Assembly (NCBI GenBank): GCA_002298695.1
Contig: DBLB01000059.1
Span: 18,741 to 31,613, forward strand
Source of the DNA: Clostridiales bacterium UBA735
GTDB lineage: Bacteria; Bacillota; Clostridia; Oscillospirales; Oscillospiraceae
Length of the DNA: 12,873 nucleotides
Reading direction: 5' to 3'
This document shows positions 1-7,255 of the stretch, one piece after another. Below the pieces are notes generated by a model. The model searched no databases, was not told the DNA's origin, and saw only the letters and a program-made list of their open reading frames with translations. The translations under genes were made by a program, and so were the position numbers. Position 1 is the first letter of the stretch. Each line of letters starts with the position of its first letter.

Positions 1-4
1 GTAG

Positions 5-214
5 ACGGTCAACGCGCTGGCGTTCCCGGAGGGCGCATATGTCACGCTCACGCAGGATGCGCTTCGGAATGCCGGCGTTGAGATCACCCTCTCCACAGTA
101 CGCGGGACGGCCACTGTGGTCAAGGGTCTGCCGCAGTCGCTCAGCGCCATGAAGCGCATTTCCGTCACCGAAAGCACCGATACCGAAGCGCTGATTGCAG
201 AGCTTCAGGGCTAA
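5..214 (+). CDS. C-terminal fragment of an unrecognised protein (5' end outside window or broken)
   Basis: The frame ending at TAA 212-214 is open from base 5 and encodes about 69 residues ending in ALIAELQG. Codon third positions are strongly G/C, as in the neighbouring genes, and the stop is followed directly by a terminator, so this looks like the true 3' end of a rightward gene. I do not recognise the family; the middle alternates short beta-prone segments (VEITLSTVRGTATVV). An in-frame TAG lies at 2-4, one base from the window edge. No credible start codon with a ribosome site follows it: the only in-frame ATG is at 152, and GGAGGG at 28-33 precedes an ATG in another frame that soon stops. 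The piece is therefore either a pseudogene remnant, a gene with an internal amber codon, or an artefact of the sequence edge. It converges on the surface operon. Confidence 0.45.
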   Translation, partial: TVNALAFPEGAYVTLTQDALRNAGVEITLSTVRGTATVVKGLPQSLSAMKRISVTESTDTEALIAELQG

Positions 215-230
215 ACCGATCATCACAGAA

Positions 231-266
231 CCGGCAGGACGTCACCCCCGTCCTGCCGGATCTTTT
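231..266 (+). terminator. Intrinsic terminator of the rightward gene fragment
   Basis: A perfect 11-bp stem (CCGGCAGGACG at 231-241, CGTCCTGCCGG at 249-259) with a 7-base loop is followed by ATCTTTT. It lies 16 bases after the TAA at 212-214, the expected place for a Rho-independent terminator of that gene. Confidence 0.8.
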
Positions 267-293
267 CGTCTCCGCTGAACGAACCGGTGTAAA

Positions 294-341
294 TACAGCA
301 AAAAAGCAGGACGGCGATTGCCGTCCTGCTTTTTTGCTGTA
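294..341. terminator. Strong bidirectional terminator, mainly for the SLH surface operon
   Basis: A perfect 22-bp stem runs from 294-315 to 320-341 with loop GATT. Its inner part is GCAGGACGGC/GCCGTCCTGC, flanked by six A on the left and six T on the right, so U-tracts form in both directions. It starts right beside the stop codon (343-345) of the leftward giant SLH gene and should also back up the 231-266 terminator for rightward transcription. Confidence 0.9.
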
Positions 342-342
342 A

Positions 343-3300
343 TTACTTGCTGAAGCGCTGGAAGATGGCTGCTGCCTGCGCTCTGGTGGTGTTGCCCTTC
401 GGGTTCAGGCGGTTGCCGCCCACGCCGTCCAGGATGCCGTTCTGCACGGCCCAGAGCATGGCGTCCTGCGCCCAGCTGCTCACGGACGCGCTGTCCGCAA
501 ACGTCAGCTTGCCGGACACGGCCGGGGAACCGACGTAGCGGTAGAGCATCGCGGCGAGCTGTTCGCGCGTAATCGTGCCCATCGGGTTCGTGCCGTCGGT
601 GATGCCCTGTGCCACGGCCCAGGTCTGGCCGACTTCGTACCACGTCGAGCTGCGGCGCGTATCCTGTCCCGCGATGCGGGCCAGCATCGTCCAGGTCATG
701 GCGCGGGTCGCGGCGGCGTTCGGGGAGAACGTCGTGGCGGACGTGCCGGACATCAGGCCGAGGTTGTACGCCCAGTCGATCGGAGCGTGATACCAGCGGG
801 TCGCGTCAAGGTCGGTGAAGATCTGGCACGCGCAGTCCGCATAACCGTACTCGCAGGCGCTGCCGCCGGTGAGGATCGGAAGAATGGTATCGATGATGCT
901 GCCGGCCGGGTTGACGGTCAGCAGACCGTTCAGGACGCGGACGTCATAGTAGTCTTTCCACTCGTCCTTCAGGATGGCGCTGATCATGACCGTGTAGGTG
1001 CCGGCGGTCTTGCCGTCCGTCGCAGCTGTCGCGCTCAGGACGCGGAAGATGTTGGAATCCTTCGGGTTCAGACCGGTGACGACCGGGGTGAAGGTCGGGA
1101 CGGTCTGGCCGGCGGTCATGCTGGCGCTGGACACCGAGACGGTGACGACCGCCTTGCTGACGGTCAGCGTGTAGCTGTTGGAGGCCGGCGCATAGTCGGT
1201 GGTCTCTGCCGCAGAAGCGGTGATCGTGACCGTGCCGGGCTTCACGAACGTCACCGTGCCGTTTGCATCAACGGTGGCAACGGTGCTGTCGCTGCTGGCG
1301 TAGGTCAGTGCGGTCTTCGCGGTCGCCGGGTTGGTGAGGGTCGCCTGTGCGTAGGAGGCCGTCAGCGGGCCCGCATTCGTGAAGGTAACAGCCTGCGCGG
1401 TCTTCTCGGTGATCTTGGCATTGACCGTCACAGTCGCCTCGCCCTCGTAGTTCTTCGCATTCGAAACCTTCAGGAGGATGGTGGTCGCACCGAGGGTCGC
1501 CTGATCCTTTGCCTTGGCAGTCAGCGTGATCTTGCCGTTTGCATATTCGGCCGTGGCGGTCTCAAATTCTTCATTGTGCACGACGCTGACAGCCGCAGTA
1601 TTGCCGAGGAAGGATGCGCCGATCTCCAGCTTGCCCTCGTGTGCGCGCTGAACGGTCAGCATGCCGTTCTTGACGGCCTCTTCCAGTGCCTTCTGCAAGG
1701 CCTCCTGCGAAGCCTTGTTGATCGTGAGCTTGACGGTATCCACAACCGTCAGCGTGTAGTTCTTGCTGCCTCTGCCATTGGTCTCGACTTCCAGCGTGCC
1801 CTGCTGGATAGTGTATTCGCCGACGTTTTCACCGGAGACGCGGGAGAGCGCGCCGGTCAGCACGGTTTCCGCCTTGTCGCTGTTCTTCAGGCCGCTGACC
1901 GTGTAGGTCAGTTCGGGGTCGGTCTCGCCGTACGTCTTGGACTTTGCTTCGGGCGTGACCGTGAGGGCCGCAGGGTTGATGGTGAGTTTCGCGGGGACAA
2001 ACGTCAGCGTATAGTTCTTGTTCGCGGACAGGGTTCCCTGTGTGATGTCGTAGCTGCCAGCATTCTCGCCATCGGCGCGGGTCAGGCTGCCGGAAAGAAC
2101 ATCCTCTACCTGGTCGGGGGCTTTCAGGCCATCGACTTTGTAGGTCAGTTCGGGGTCGGCGTCGCCATAGGTCTTGCTCTTCGCCTCAGCCGTGACCGTC
2201 AACTTCGCGGGCACGATCGTAAACGTTGCGGATGCGTTGCCCGTAAAGTTCTGGTTGCCGGTGACAGGTTCAATCGTGTACGAATAGGTACCGACATCTG
2301 TCCAGCCGGTCCCAACGATATAAGAAACCGCCTGATAGTCTGTGCCTTGCGTCAGCGTCATATCGCCCAGCGTGACCGTAGGAGTCGGCAGCTCTACCGG
2401 ATCGCCGGCATATTCCACGCTCGTTTTGTCCAGCGTGACCTTCGCGTCATTCAGCGATCTCGGGGTGATTGTGGCGTCGACGCTCAACGTGGTTGTTCCG
2501 GCAGTCATCTGGTAATTGCCTGCGTCTTTACCGCGCAGGGATGCAGCCGGAATGGTCACGTTAATCTCCTTGACCTCCGCCACGTCTTTGCTGTCATAGC
2601 TGGCAGTCACAGTGCTCCAGTCAATGTAGACTTCATCGCCCTCTACCACACCATTCAGCGAGATGCAGTCCTGAATGGCCGTTTTGTTCTCTGCCGTCAG
2701 GTCGGTCGTTGCGTCATAGACCTTGCTGATCGGAGCGGTCGGGTCGGTCTTCGTGATGTTCAGGAGCTTCTGCGCAACATCGACCGTATCGGTCACGACG
2801 GTGACATTCTTGTATTTGCCGTCGGTGCTGTTGAAGACGATGGTGTAGGTCTGCTCGCCCGCGTTGGGCTTCGCGTCCGGGTTCGCAACGCTGAACTCGC
2901 CTTCCACAGGGGTGCTGCCGACCTTGGCAGTCACCGCAATGTCCTTGTTGATCGTCACGATCTCCGCCCAGGTCATGCCATACTTTGCGAGGTTGAGCTT
3001 CGCGAGATCTTCAACCGTGACCGGCGTTACGTCGGACTTGGTGAACGTCAACGTCTGAGCCTTGATATGGAAACTAATATCATGTTTACCAAACGAACAG
3101 AAGTCATCCTTTTCCATCATGCGCTTCTCTTCTAATGTATCAACCTTCTCGCCATACTGGTCGAGGAAGGTGACAACGGCAGTGACTAGTATTTCAGAAC
3201 CATCCGCCGGAACGGTCACATAGGCCGTCTTACCGTCCACTTCCGTGCCGTTGACCGTGAATATCCAGCTTGTCACCTTGGATTCGGCGCGCTTGATCGT

Positions 3301-4794
3301 CACGGGCTGCGTGGCCAGGGCAGCACCGTTCGCCATAACGCTGATGGTATACGTGCCGGTCTCGCCCTTCGCAACGGCGCCCTTCGCCGCAGCAGTCACC
3401 TTGACCTTGCCGTTCTCAATGGACACGCCTTCAACGCCACTGCCGGTCACTTCGTAGCCGGTGGACATCGGTTCGCCGTACTGGTCGCGGACTTCCACAG
3501 TGAAGCTCTTCTCCACAGGTTCTCCCGTCGGGATCTCAATGATCTTGTCCGCATCCGCCATCGTAATGGAAGCCTTGGTGGCAACAGAGGTGGCCTTTGT
3601 CACGTTAATGGTGAGGCCCTCCGAACTGACATCGCCAACCTTTACATACAGATAGTACAAGCCTTCCGTCACGCTGTCTGTCTTGTTGAGCGTCAGGGTC
3701 GTGCCGCTGACTTTGTAATCCGTTCCGTATACCAGCGCTTCAGTCTCGCCGTTTTTCCTCAGCGTATATTCCGGAGTTTCCGTCAGCGTCATCGACGCGT
3801 CGTACTGGTCGGAAGTACTCAGGCTGAAATCCGCACTTGTCGGCGTTGTCTTCGTCGGCAGCGCCATGCTCGACAGGCCGTACAAACTCAGTCTGCTCAG
3901 AACGCGCGGTTTCTTCGTGACGGTGATGGCGAAGTCCTGAGAAATGGATTCACTATCGAACGTATTTGCCGCCGCGGCGGTGGCCGTCAGGGTAAACTGC
4001 GTGCCCTCTTCCACATGCGAATTCAGCACGAGGCTGCTGCCGTCTTCGCTCAGCTGAATCATCGATTCCTGACCGACCGGCACACCCTTGATCGCATATG
4101 TCCACGTCACACCATTCGCCACAGCGCCGTTCTTGTCATACGCCGTCGGGCCAAACGTGCTCGCAATGTCAAAGCTCTTGGTACCGTTCGAAGTCTCTGC
4201 CCACGTCGGCGCAGCAACCTCAGTCGTGTTCAGCGTGATGACGTTGGGCGCTACAACCGTGATTTTACCGTCGACAAATTCGACTTCATTTGCATAACGA
4301 CGTGTGTCTTCCACTGTATCGCCCGATTTGACGCTTGTCGTCATGACATAGTTCGTGCTCTCATCGAGCACATGAATCGAAATCGGATATTCGCCGACCG
4401 CAGCGGTCTCTTTCACCTTAAACTTTGCCCAAATGAAGGTCAGGTTAGTTCTCAGATTCTTTGTATCCGTCCACGGAATCGACCCTGTATCCGCAGACGC
4501 CGTGCAGCTGCCAAAACTGGCACCAGCAAAAGTGCCATCATCAGTTTCTGTCACAAAACTCTCAAGTTCCAAATTGCTCTTGTCATAATCAATACGGAAC
4601 TGCACTGCACGGATTCCCGTAGTGCTGTCTGTCGGCGTCACACGAATACCGATCAGTTTTTCCTCATTCGCCCGCATGGTCGCTTCTTCTACACGGATGG
4701 TTGCAACCGCACCCGCCGTTTCTGCGCCGGCAACTACTGCAAAGGAAAGTAGCATCGCCACTGCCAGAAGAAGCGCGATAATACGTCTCGTCAT
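343..4794 (-). CDS. Giant secreted S-layer-type protein: cohesin-like domain, Ig/YDG/MBG stalk, three SLH repeats
   Basis: Predicted wall-anchored surface protein of 1483 residues; numbering starts at the ATG at 4794. Residues 1-25 are a signal peptide (MTRRIIALLLAVAMLLSFAV, then AGA). Residues 31-182 resemble a cohesin: GIRAVQFRIDYDKSNLELES, later FKVKETAAVGEYPISI, closing with VDGKITVV. A stalk follows: four Ig-like units to about 595, two with a DQYG motif; a YDG-type unit (KVYDATTD, about 690-775); two MBG-type repeats with SKTYG...DPELTY (about 864-1028); a BIG2-like unit (about 1136-1213); and another MBG-like unit to 1297. A linker with three cysteines (1314, 1321, 1323) leads to three SLH repeats (about 1325-1483) with NPxG and TRAQ/ITREQ cores, which in this family bind secondary wall polymer. 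No LPXTG motif is present. It is the last gene of the operon. Domain assignments in the stalk are approximate; the ligand is unknown. Confidence 0.9.
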   Translation of the reverse strand: MTRRIIALLLAVAMLLSFAVVAGAETAGAVATIRVEEATMRANEEKLIGIRVTPTDSTTGIRAVQFRIDYDKSNLELESFVTETDDGTFAGASFGSCTASADTGSIPWTDTKNLRTNLTFIWAKFKVKETAAVGEYPISIHVLDESTNYVMTTSVKSGDTVEDTRRYANEVEFVDGKITVVAPNVITLNTTEVAAPTWAETSNGTKSFDIASTFGPTAYDKNGAVANGVTWTYAIKGVPVGQESMIQLSEDGSSLVLNSHVEEGTQFTLTATAAAANTFDSESISQDFAITVTKKPRVLSRLSLYGLSSMALPTKTTPTSADFSLSTSDQYDASMTLTETPEYTLRKNGETEALVYGTDYKVSGTTLTLNKTDSVTEGLYYLYVKVGDVSSEGLTINVTKATSVATKASITMADADKIIEIPTGEPVEKSFTVEVRDQYGEPMSTGYEVTGSGVEGVSIENGKVKVTAAAKGAVAKGETGTYTISVMANGAALATQPVTIKRAESKVTSWIFTVNGTEVDGKTAYVTVPADGSEILVTAVVTFLDQYGEKVDTLEEKRMMEKDDFCSFGKHDISFHIKAQTLTFTKSDVTPVTVEDLAKLNLAKYGMTWAEIVTINKDIAVTAKVGSTPVEGEFSVANPDAKPNAGEQTYTIVFNSTDGKYKNVTVVTDTVDVAQKLLNITKTDPTAPISKVYDATTDLTAENKTAIQDCISLNGVVEGDEVYIDWSTVTASYDSKDVAEVKEINVTIPAASLRGKDAGNYQMTAGTTTLSVDATITPRSLNDAKVTLDKTSVEYAGDPVELPTPTVTLGDMTLTQGTDYQAVSYIVGTGWTDVGTYSYTIEPVTGNQNFTGNASATFTIVPAKLTVTAEAKSKTYGDADPELTYKVDGLKAPDQVEDVLSGSLTRADGENAGSYDITQGTLSANKNYTLTFVPAKLTINPAALTVTPEAKSKTYGETDPELTYTVSGLKNSDKAETVLTGALSRVSGENVGEYTIQQGTLEVETNGRGSKNYTLTVVDTVKLTINKASQEALQKALEEAVKNGMLTVQRAHEGKLEIGASFLGNTAAVSVVHNEEFETATAEYANGKITLTAKAKDQATLGATTILLKVSNAKNYEGEATVTVNAKITEKTAQAVTFTNAGPLTASYAQATLTNPATAKTALTYASSDSTVATVDANGTVTFVKPGTVTITASAAETTDYAPASNSYTLTVSKAVVTVSVSSASMTAGQTVPTFTPVVTGLNPKDSNIFRVLSATAATDGKTAGTYTVMISAILKDEWKDYYDVRVLNGLLTVNPAGSIIDTILPILTGGSACEYGYADCACQIFTDLDATRWYHAPIDWAYNLGLMSGTSATTFSPNAAATRAMTWTMLARIAGQDTRRSSTWYEVGQTWAVAQGITDGTNPMGTITREQLAAMLYRYVGSPAVSGKLTFADSASVSSWAQDAMLWAVQNGILDGVGGNRLNPKGNTTRAQAAAIFQRFSK
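1711..2205 (-). repeat. Tandem MBG-type domain repeat inside the SLH gene
   Basis: Two consecutive units of about 79 and 86 residues share LTVT.EAKSKTYG, DPELTY, DGLK/SGLK, GEN.G.Y.I.QGTL and KNYTLT. The DNA copies have drifted clearly, so the duplication is old. Further, weaker relatives of the unit lie on both sides. Confidence 0.8.
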
Positions 4795-4801
4795 TGTCAT
4801 T

Positions 4802-4807
4802 CTCCTT
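4802..4807 (-). promoter_or_regulatory. Ribosome binding site that decides the start of the giant SLH gene
   Basis: AAGGAG on the minus strand lies 7 bases before the ATG at 4794 but only 1 base before the ATG at 4800. Spacing favours 4794 (protein begins MTRRIIALLL) over 4800 (MTMTRR). Confidence 0.65.
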
Positions 4808-4828
4808 TATGTTATTTCGCTCGCCCGT

Positions 4829-5458
4829 TTAACCGAGCGGATGTGCAGTTGGGTCTGCCAGATACAGCAAAATCCGCAATGCATCATTAACTGTCACGCC
4901 GTCTACCTTATCCACGTCGGCAGCCAGATAACGGCTTCCCGTCAGCGGTTCCTTCAGTGTTCCTGCCAGATGCAGCAGAATCGTCAATGCGTCGTTGACC
5001 GTTACGCCGTCGACGCCGTCTGCATCGCCCAGAACATAACTGCCCTTGACTGCCGCAGCGCGGACGACCGGGACTTCTTTGTTATTGCTGGAAATCACGA
5101 TGGCCGCGTTTGCCATCTGGCTGGGGTAGATGTTGTCAAACGTCACGCTGCCGGCTTCCGCGGCGACCGTCTGCATGATGTAGAGGACGCTGCTCTCGGT
5201 GACGCTGTAGCTGCCGTTCTCCGGGTCGCTGGACGCCAGCATCAGAACCACCATCTGGTCGCCCTGCTGAATGGCGCTGTTCGTATAGGTCAGCGTCAGG
5301 ATGTCATCCGTTTTGAAGCTGACCTTACAGCCGTCCGCCAGCGAGGCCACGGAAGCGCTCTTCGCGGAATTTTCCGTATAGGTGGCCGCAAGCGCCGTCA
5401 TGCTCAGCAGCAGGCTGAGCGCCAGCAGCAACGCAAACATTCTTGCCGTTTTTTTCAT
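4829..5458 (-). CDS. Small secreted dockerin-containing protein
   Basis: Exported protein of 209 residues. Residues 1-24 form a signal peptide (MKKTARMFALLLALSLLLSM then TALA, likely cut before ATYTEN). Residues 26-140 are a beta-rich domain I cannot name (QMVVLML, VLYIMQTVA, VTFDNIYPSQM). Residues 144-200 are a type I-like dockerin with two near-identical repeats, GDADGVDGVTVNDALTILLHL and ADVDKVDGVTVNDALRILLYL, each an acidic loop plus a helix as in F-hand calcium sites. Dockerins bind cohesins, and cohesin-like domains are encoded in both flanking genes. A good ribosome site (AAAAGGAGA, 5466-5474) lies 8 bases before the ATG. The gene sits 29 bases after its upstream neighbour and 34 bases before the downstream start at 4794, so co-transcription is very likely. 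The acidic residue usually at loop position 5 is shifted to position 6 in both repeats. No catalytic domain is visible, so the role is probably structural or ligand binding. Confidence 0.85.
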   Translation of the reverse strand: MKKTARMFALLLALSLLLSMTALAATYTENSAKSASVASLADGCKVSFKTDDILTLTYTNSAIQQGDQMVVLMLASSDPENGSYSVTESSVLYIMQTVAAEAGSVTFDNIYPSQMANAAIVISSNNKEVPVVRAAAVKGSYVLGDADGVDGVTVNDALTILLHLAGTLKEPLTGSRYLAADVDKVDGVTVNDALRILLYLADPTAHPLG

Positions 5459-5487
5459 ACGCTGCTCTCCTTTTCCTGTTTTCTCTC

Positions 5488-6528
5488 TCAGGTAAATTTG
5501 TCCAGATAGCGGACGATCATGACCGCGATCTGCGCGCGCGTCGCGGCGCGGTTCGGCGCCAGAGACGCGCCGATCTCGAGACGGTCGGTGCCGCAGTAAA
5601 TCTCATTGTACACCGCCCAGTACACGGCGCTCTTCGCCCAGCCGGGAATCTCGGCGCTGTCGGCATACTGGCTGTCGTAGACGCCGGTGAACATGAGTTC
5701 CGTGCCGGACTGGCCGCCCGCCAGACGGTAGAGGATCGCCGCCAGCTGCGCGCGCGTGACCTGGCCGGTCGGGTTGAATTTCCCGCCGCCGACGCCGTTG
5801 ACGATGCCGTTCTGCTCGGCCCAGGCCACCGCATCCCGGTAATAGTTGTGCGTCAGGTCGGTGAACGTCGCGGGGCGCTCCACCTTCGGCGAACCCATCG
5901 CCCGGTAGAGGATCGTCACGCATTCGCCGCGCGTCATTGCATCGTCCGGCCGGTAGAGGCCCTCGTAGCCGTAGATCAGGCCGAGGTCTGCCGCCCGCTC
6001 GATGAAGTCCGAAGCGAAATGCCCTGCCGTGTCCAGAAACTGCGGTGCGCTCTCGCCGGATTCCGGCTGCTTTTCGGACAGCGCCGCCGGATAGCTCGCG
6101 GTCAACACCTTCGCGTCCGCGTCGGCCAGCTCGCCCTCCGTCATGCCGAAGGCAGGCGCGCCGTCTTTCACGGCCTTGAAACGGAACACGCCGAGCGTTC
6201 CGTCGCCCGTTGCAGGCGTGGCCGAAGCCGCTGCAATGATTGCGCCGGCATCTCCCTTTGCATTCGTCGCGGAGAGCATGCCGCGCAGCAGCTCGCCCAC
6301 TTCCGCCGATTCACAGCTCAGCGCCGCATGGTCAAATTGCAGCGTGAACTGCGCCGCGCAGATGCCGGGGTTGTTGTCGAGCACGACGCGGACCTCAAAC
6401 GTCTCGCCTGCTTTCACCGTTTCCGGCGCTTCGATGCGCACCGTCGGCGTTCCGGCGGCCAGCACGGGCAGCGCCAGAGAAAGCAGAATTGCCAGAATCA
6501 AAAGTAACGATATTCGATTGCGGAGCAT
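5488..6528 (-). CDS. Cohesin-SLH wall anchoring protein
   Basis: Exported protein of 346 residues, first gene of the surface operon. Residues 1-25 are a signal peptide (MLRNRISLLLILAILLSLAL then PVLA). Residues 27-147 resemble a cohesin: VRIEAPETVKAGETFEVRVV, then GICAAQFTLQFDHAALSCES and GTLGVFRFKAV. Three SLH repeats follow at about 164-213, 222-271 and 285-343, with FTDL..NYY.DAV.WAEQNGI and TRAQLAAILYR typical of the family. SLH domains hold proteins on the pyruvylated wall polymer, and a cohesin joined to SLH is the layout of cell-surface anchoring scaffoldins in cellulosome-forming clostridia. Here there is one cohesin, so one docking site is expected. GGAGGG (6538-6543) lies 9 bases before the ATG. 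The dockerin gene immediately downstream is the obvious candidate partner. Whether the cohesin fold really binds a dockerin, rather than another ligand, is inference. Confidence 0.88.
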   Translation of the reverse strand: MLRNRISLLLILAILLSLALPVLAAGTPTVRIEAPETVKAGETFEVRVVLDNNPGICAAQFTLQFDHAALSCESAEVGELLRGMLSATNAKGDAGAIIAAASATPATGDGTLGVFRFKAVKDGAPAFGMTEGELADADAKVLTASYPAALSEKQPESGESAPQFLDTAGHFASDFIERAADLGLIYGYEGLYRPDDAMTRGECVTILYRAMGSPKVERPATFTDLTHNYYRDAVAWAEQNGIVNGVGGGKFNPTGQVTRAQLAAILYRLAGGQSGTELMFTGVYDSQYADSAEIPGWAKSAVYWAVYNEIYCGTDRLEIGASLAPNRAATRAQIAVMIVRYLDKFT

Positions 6529-6586
6529 GCTTCACATCCCTCCATTTCAAGCCGATGGCCATACCTTTTCCATTTATACACGATAT

Positions 6587-6615
6587 AGTATAGCCGAGGC
6601 GTTTGTGGAAGTCAA
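6587..6615 (-). promoter_or_regulatory. Sigma-70-type promoter of the surface operon
   Basis: On the minus strand TTGACT (6610-6615) and TATACT (6587-6592) are separated by exactly 17 bases. Transcription would start near 6580, giving a leader of about 50 bases to the ATG at 6528. Confidence 0.8.
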
Positions 6616-6695
6616 TGGAAAAAACGGCTTTTTCAGAATTTGTAACAGGATTGAAATATTTCGCTCCGCCCGCCCCGCCGGGGCTGTGACGGCAC

Positions 6696-6724
6696 TTGCA
6701 TTTTCCGGCACGCCGGAGTATACT
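6696..6724 (+). promoter_or_regulatory. rpiB: Sigma-70-type promoter of rpiB with a palindrome in its spacer
   Basis: TTGCAT (6696-6701) and TATACT (6719-6724) are 17 bases apart, giving a leader of about 28 bases. The spacer holds the inverted repeat CCGGC-AC-GCCGG (6705-6716), and a second short one, GCCCC-GCC-GGGGC, lies at 6672-6684. Either could be an operator; no regulator is encoded here. Confidence 0.7.
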
Positions 6725-6758
6725 GAAACGGAACAATAAACACGAAGGAGCATTTACC

Positions 6759-7199
6759 ATGATTGCATTAGCCTCTGACCACGGCGCATATGACCTGAAA
6801 GAAGCGATCAAGGCCCATCTGACAGAGCGCGGCTTTGAAGTGAAGGATTTCGGCACCTACGACAAGTCCAGCTGCGATTATCCGGACTTCGCGGCTGCTG
6901 CGGCCCGCGCAGTCGCCTCCGGCGAGTGCGAAAAGGGCATTGTGACCTGCACGACCGGCATCGGTGTGTCCATCACGGCCAACAAGGTCAAGGGCATCCG
7001 CTGCGCCCTGCTCAGCGACCTGATGTCCGCCCGCCTGACCCGCGAGCACAACGACACGAACATGATGGCCCTCGGCGCAGGCGTGACCGGCGAGATGCTG
7101 GCGCTGGAGATCGTCGATACCTGGCTGGATACCCCCTATTCCAACGCCGAGCGGCACCAGCGGCGCATCGACAAGATGATGGCGATCGAACAGGAATAA
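6759..7199 (+). CDS. rpiB: Ribose-5-phosphate isomerase B
   Basis: Cytosolic enzyme of 146 residues, close to the usual RpiB length, interconverting ribose 5-phosphate and ribulose 5-phosphate in the non-oxidative pentose phosphate pathway. Visible family features are SDHGA (residues 6-10), the active-site loop TCTTGIGVSITANKVKGIRC with the catalytic Cys64, EHNDTN with His97 for ring opening, and ERHQRRID near the end for phosphate contact. The loop has CTTGIG where E. coli RpiB has CGTGVG. The start is the ATG at 6759: GAAGGAG (6744-6750) lies 8 bases before it, while an upstream in-frame ATG at 6696 falls inside the promoter. The gene has its own promoter and terminator and stands alone between two leftward operons. 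LacA/LacB or allose-6-phosphate isomerases share the fold, but no sugar-utilisation gene is nearby to support them. Confidence 0.93.
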   Translation: MIALASDHGAYDLKEAIKAHLTERGFEVKDFGTYDKSSCDYPDFAAAAARAVASGECEKGIVTCTTGIGVSITANKVKGIRCALLSDLMSARLTREHNDTNMMALGAGVTGEMLALEIVDTWLDTPYSNAERHQRRIDKMMAIEQE

Positions 7200-7204
7200 T
7201 TCAA

Positions 7205-7242
7205 AAAACGCTCCGTTATGGAAATCCATAACGGAGCGTTTT
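7205..7242. terminator. Bidirectional terminator between rpiB and dctM
   Basis: AAAACGCTCCGTTATGG (7205-7221) pairs perfectly with its complement at 7226-7242 around a 4-base loop. The A- and T-rich ends supply U-tracts in both directions. It begins 6 bases after the rpiB stop and ends 14 bases before the dctM stop. Confidence 0.9.
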
Positions 7243-7255
7243 GCAGCAGAGTCAC

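Larger units (their letters stand above)
6529..6758. other. Divergent intergenic region
   Basis: This stretch of 230 bases has no gene. It holds the two opposing promoters, whose -35 boxes are about 80 bases apart, and between them an AT-rich part with the palindrome GAAATATTTC (6653-6662) and the GC-rich inverted repeat at 6672-6684. No riboswitch-like fold was recognised. Confidence 0.7.

Noticed and set aside
39..152. Small open frame after GGAGGG at 28-33
   Set aside because: It stops after 37 codons, is Arg/Ser/Pro-rich, and overlaps a frame with much better coding character.
787..3135. Very long open frame on the plus strand opposite the giant SLH gene
   Set aside because: It lies wholly antisense to a gene with clear domains, its product is low-complexity and rich in R/D/G/V, and no ribosome site precedes it. 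Long antisense frames are expected from GC-rich codon use.
5443..6507. Plus-strand open frame opposite the cohesin-SLH gene
   Set aside because: Arg/Ala/His-rich shadow of a gene with clear signal peptide, cohesin-like and SLH sequence on the other strand.
343..6528. A classical cellulosome cluster
   Set aside because: No glycoside hydrolase, carbohydrate-binding module or multi-cohesin scaffoldin is present, so the cellulosome label would overstate what is seen.
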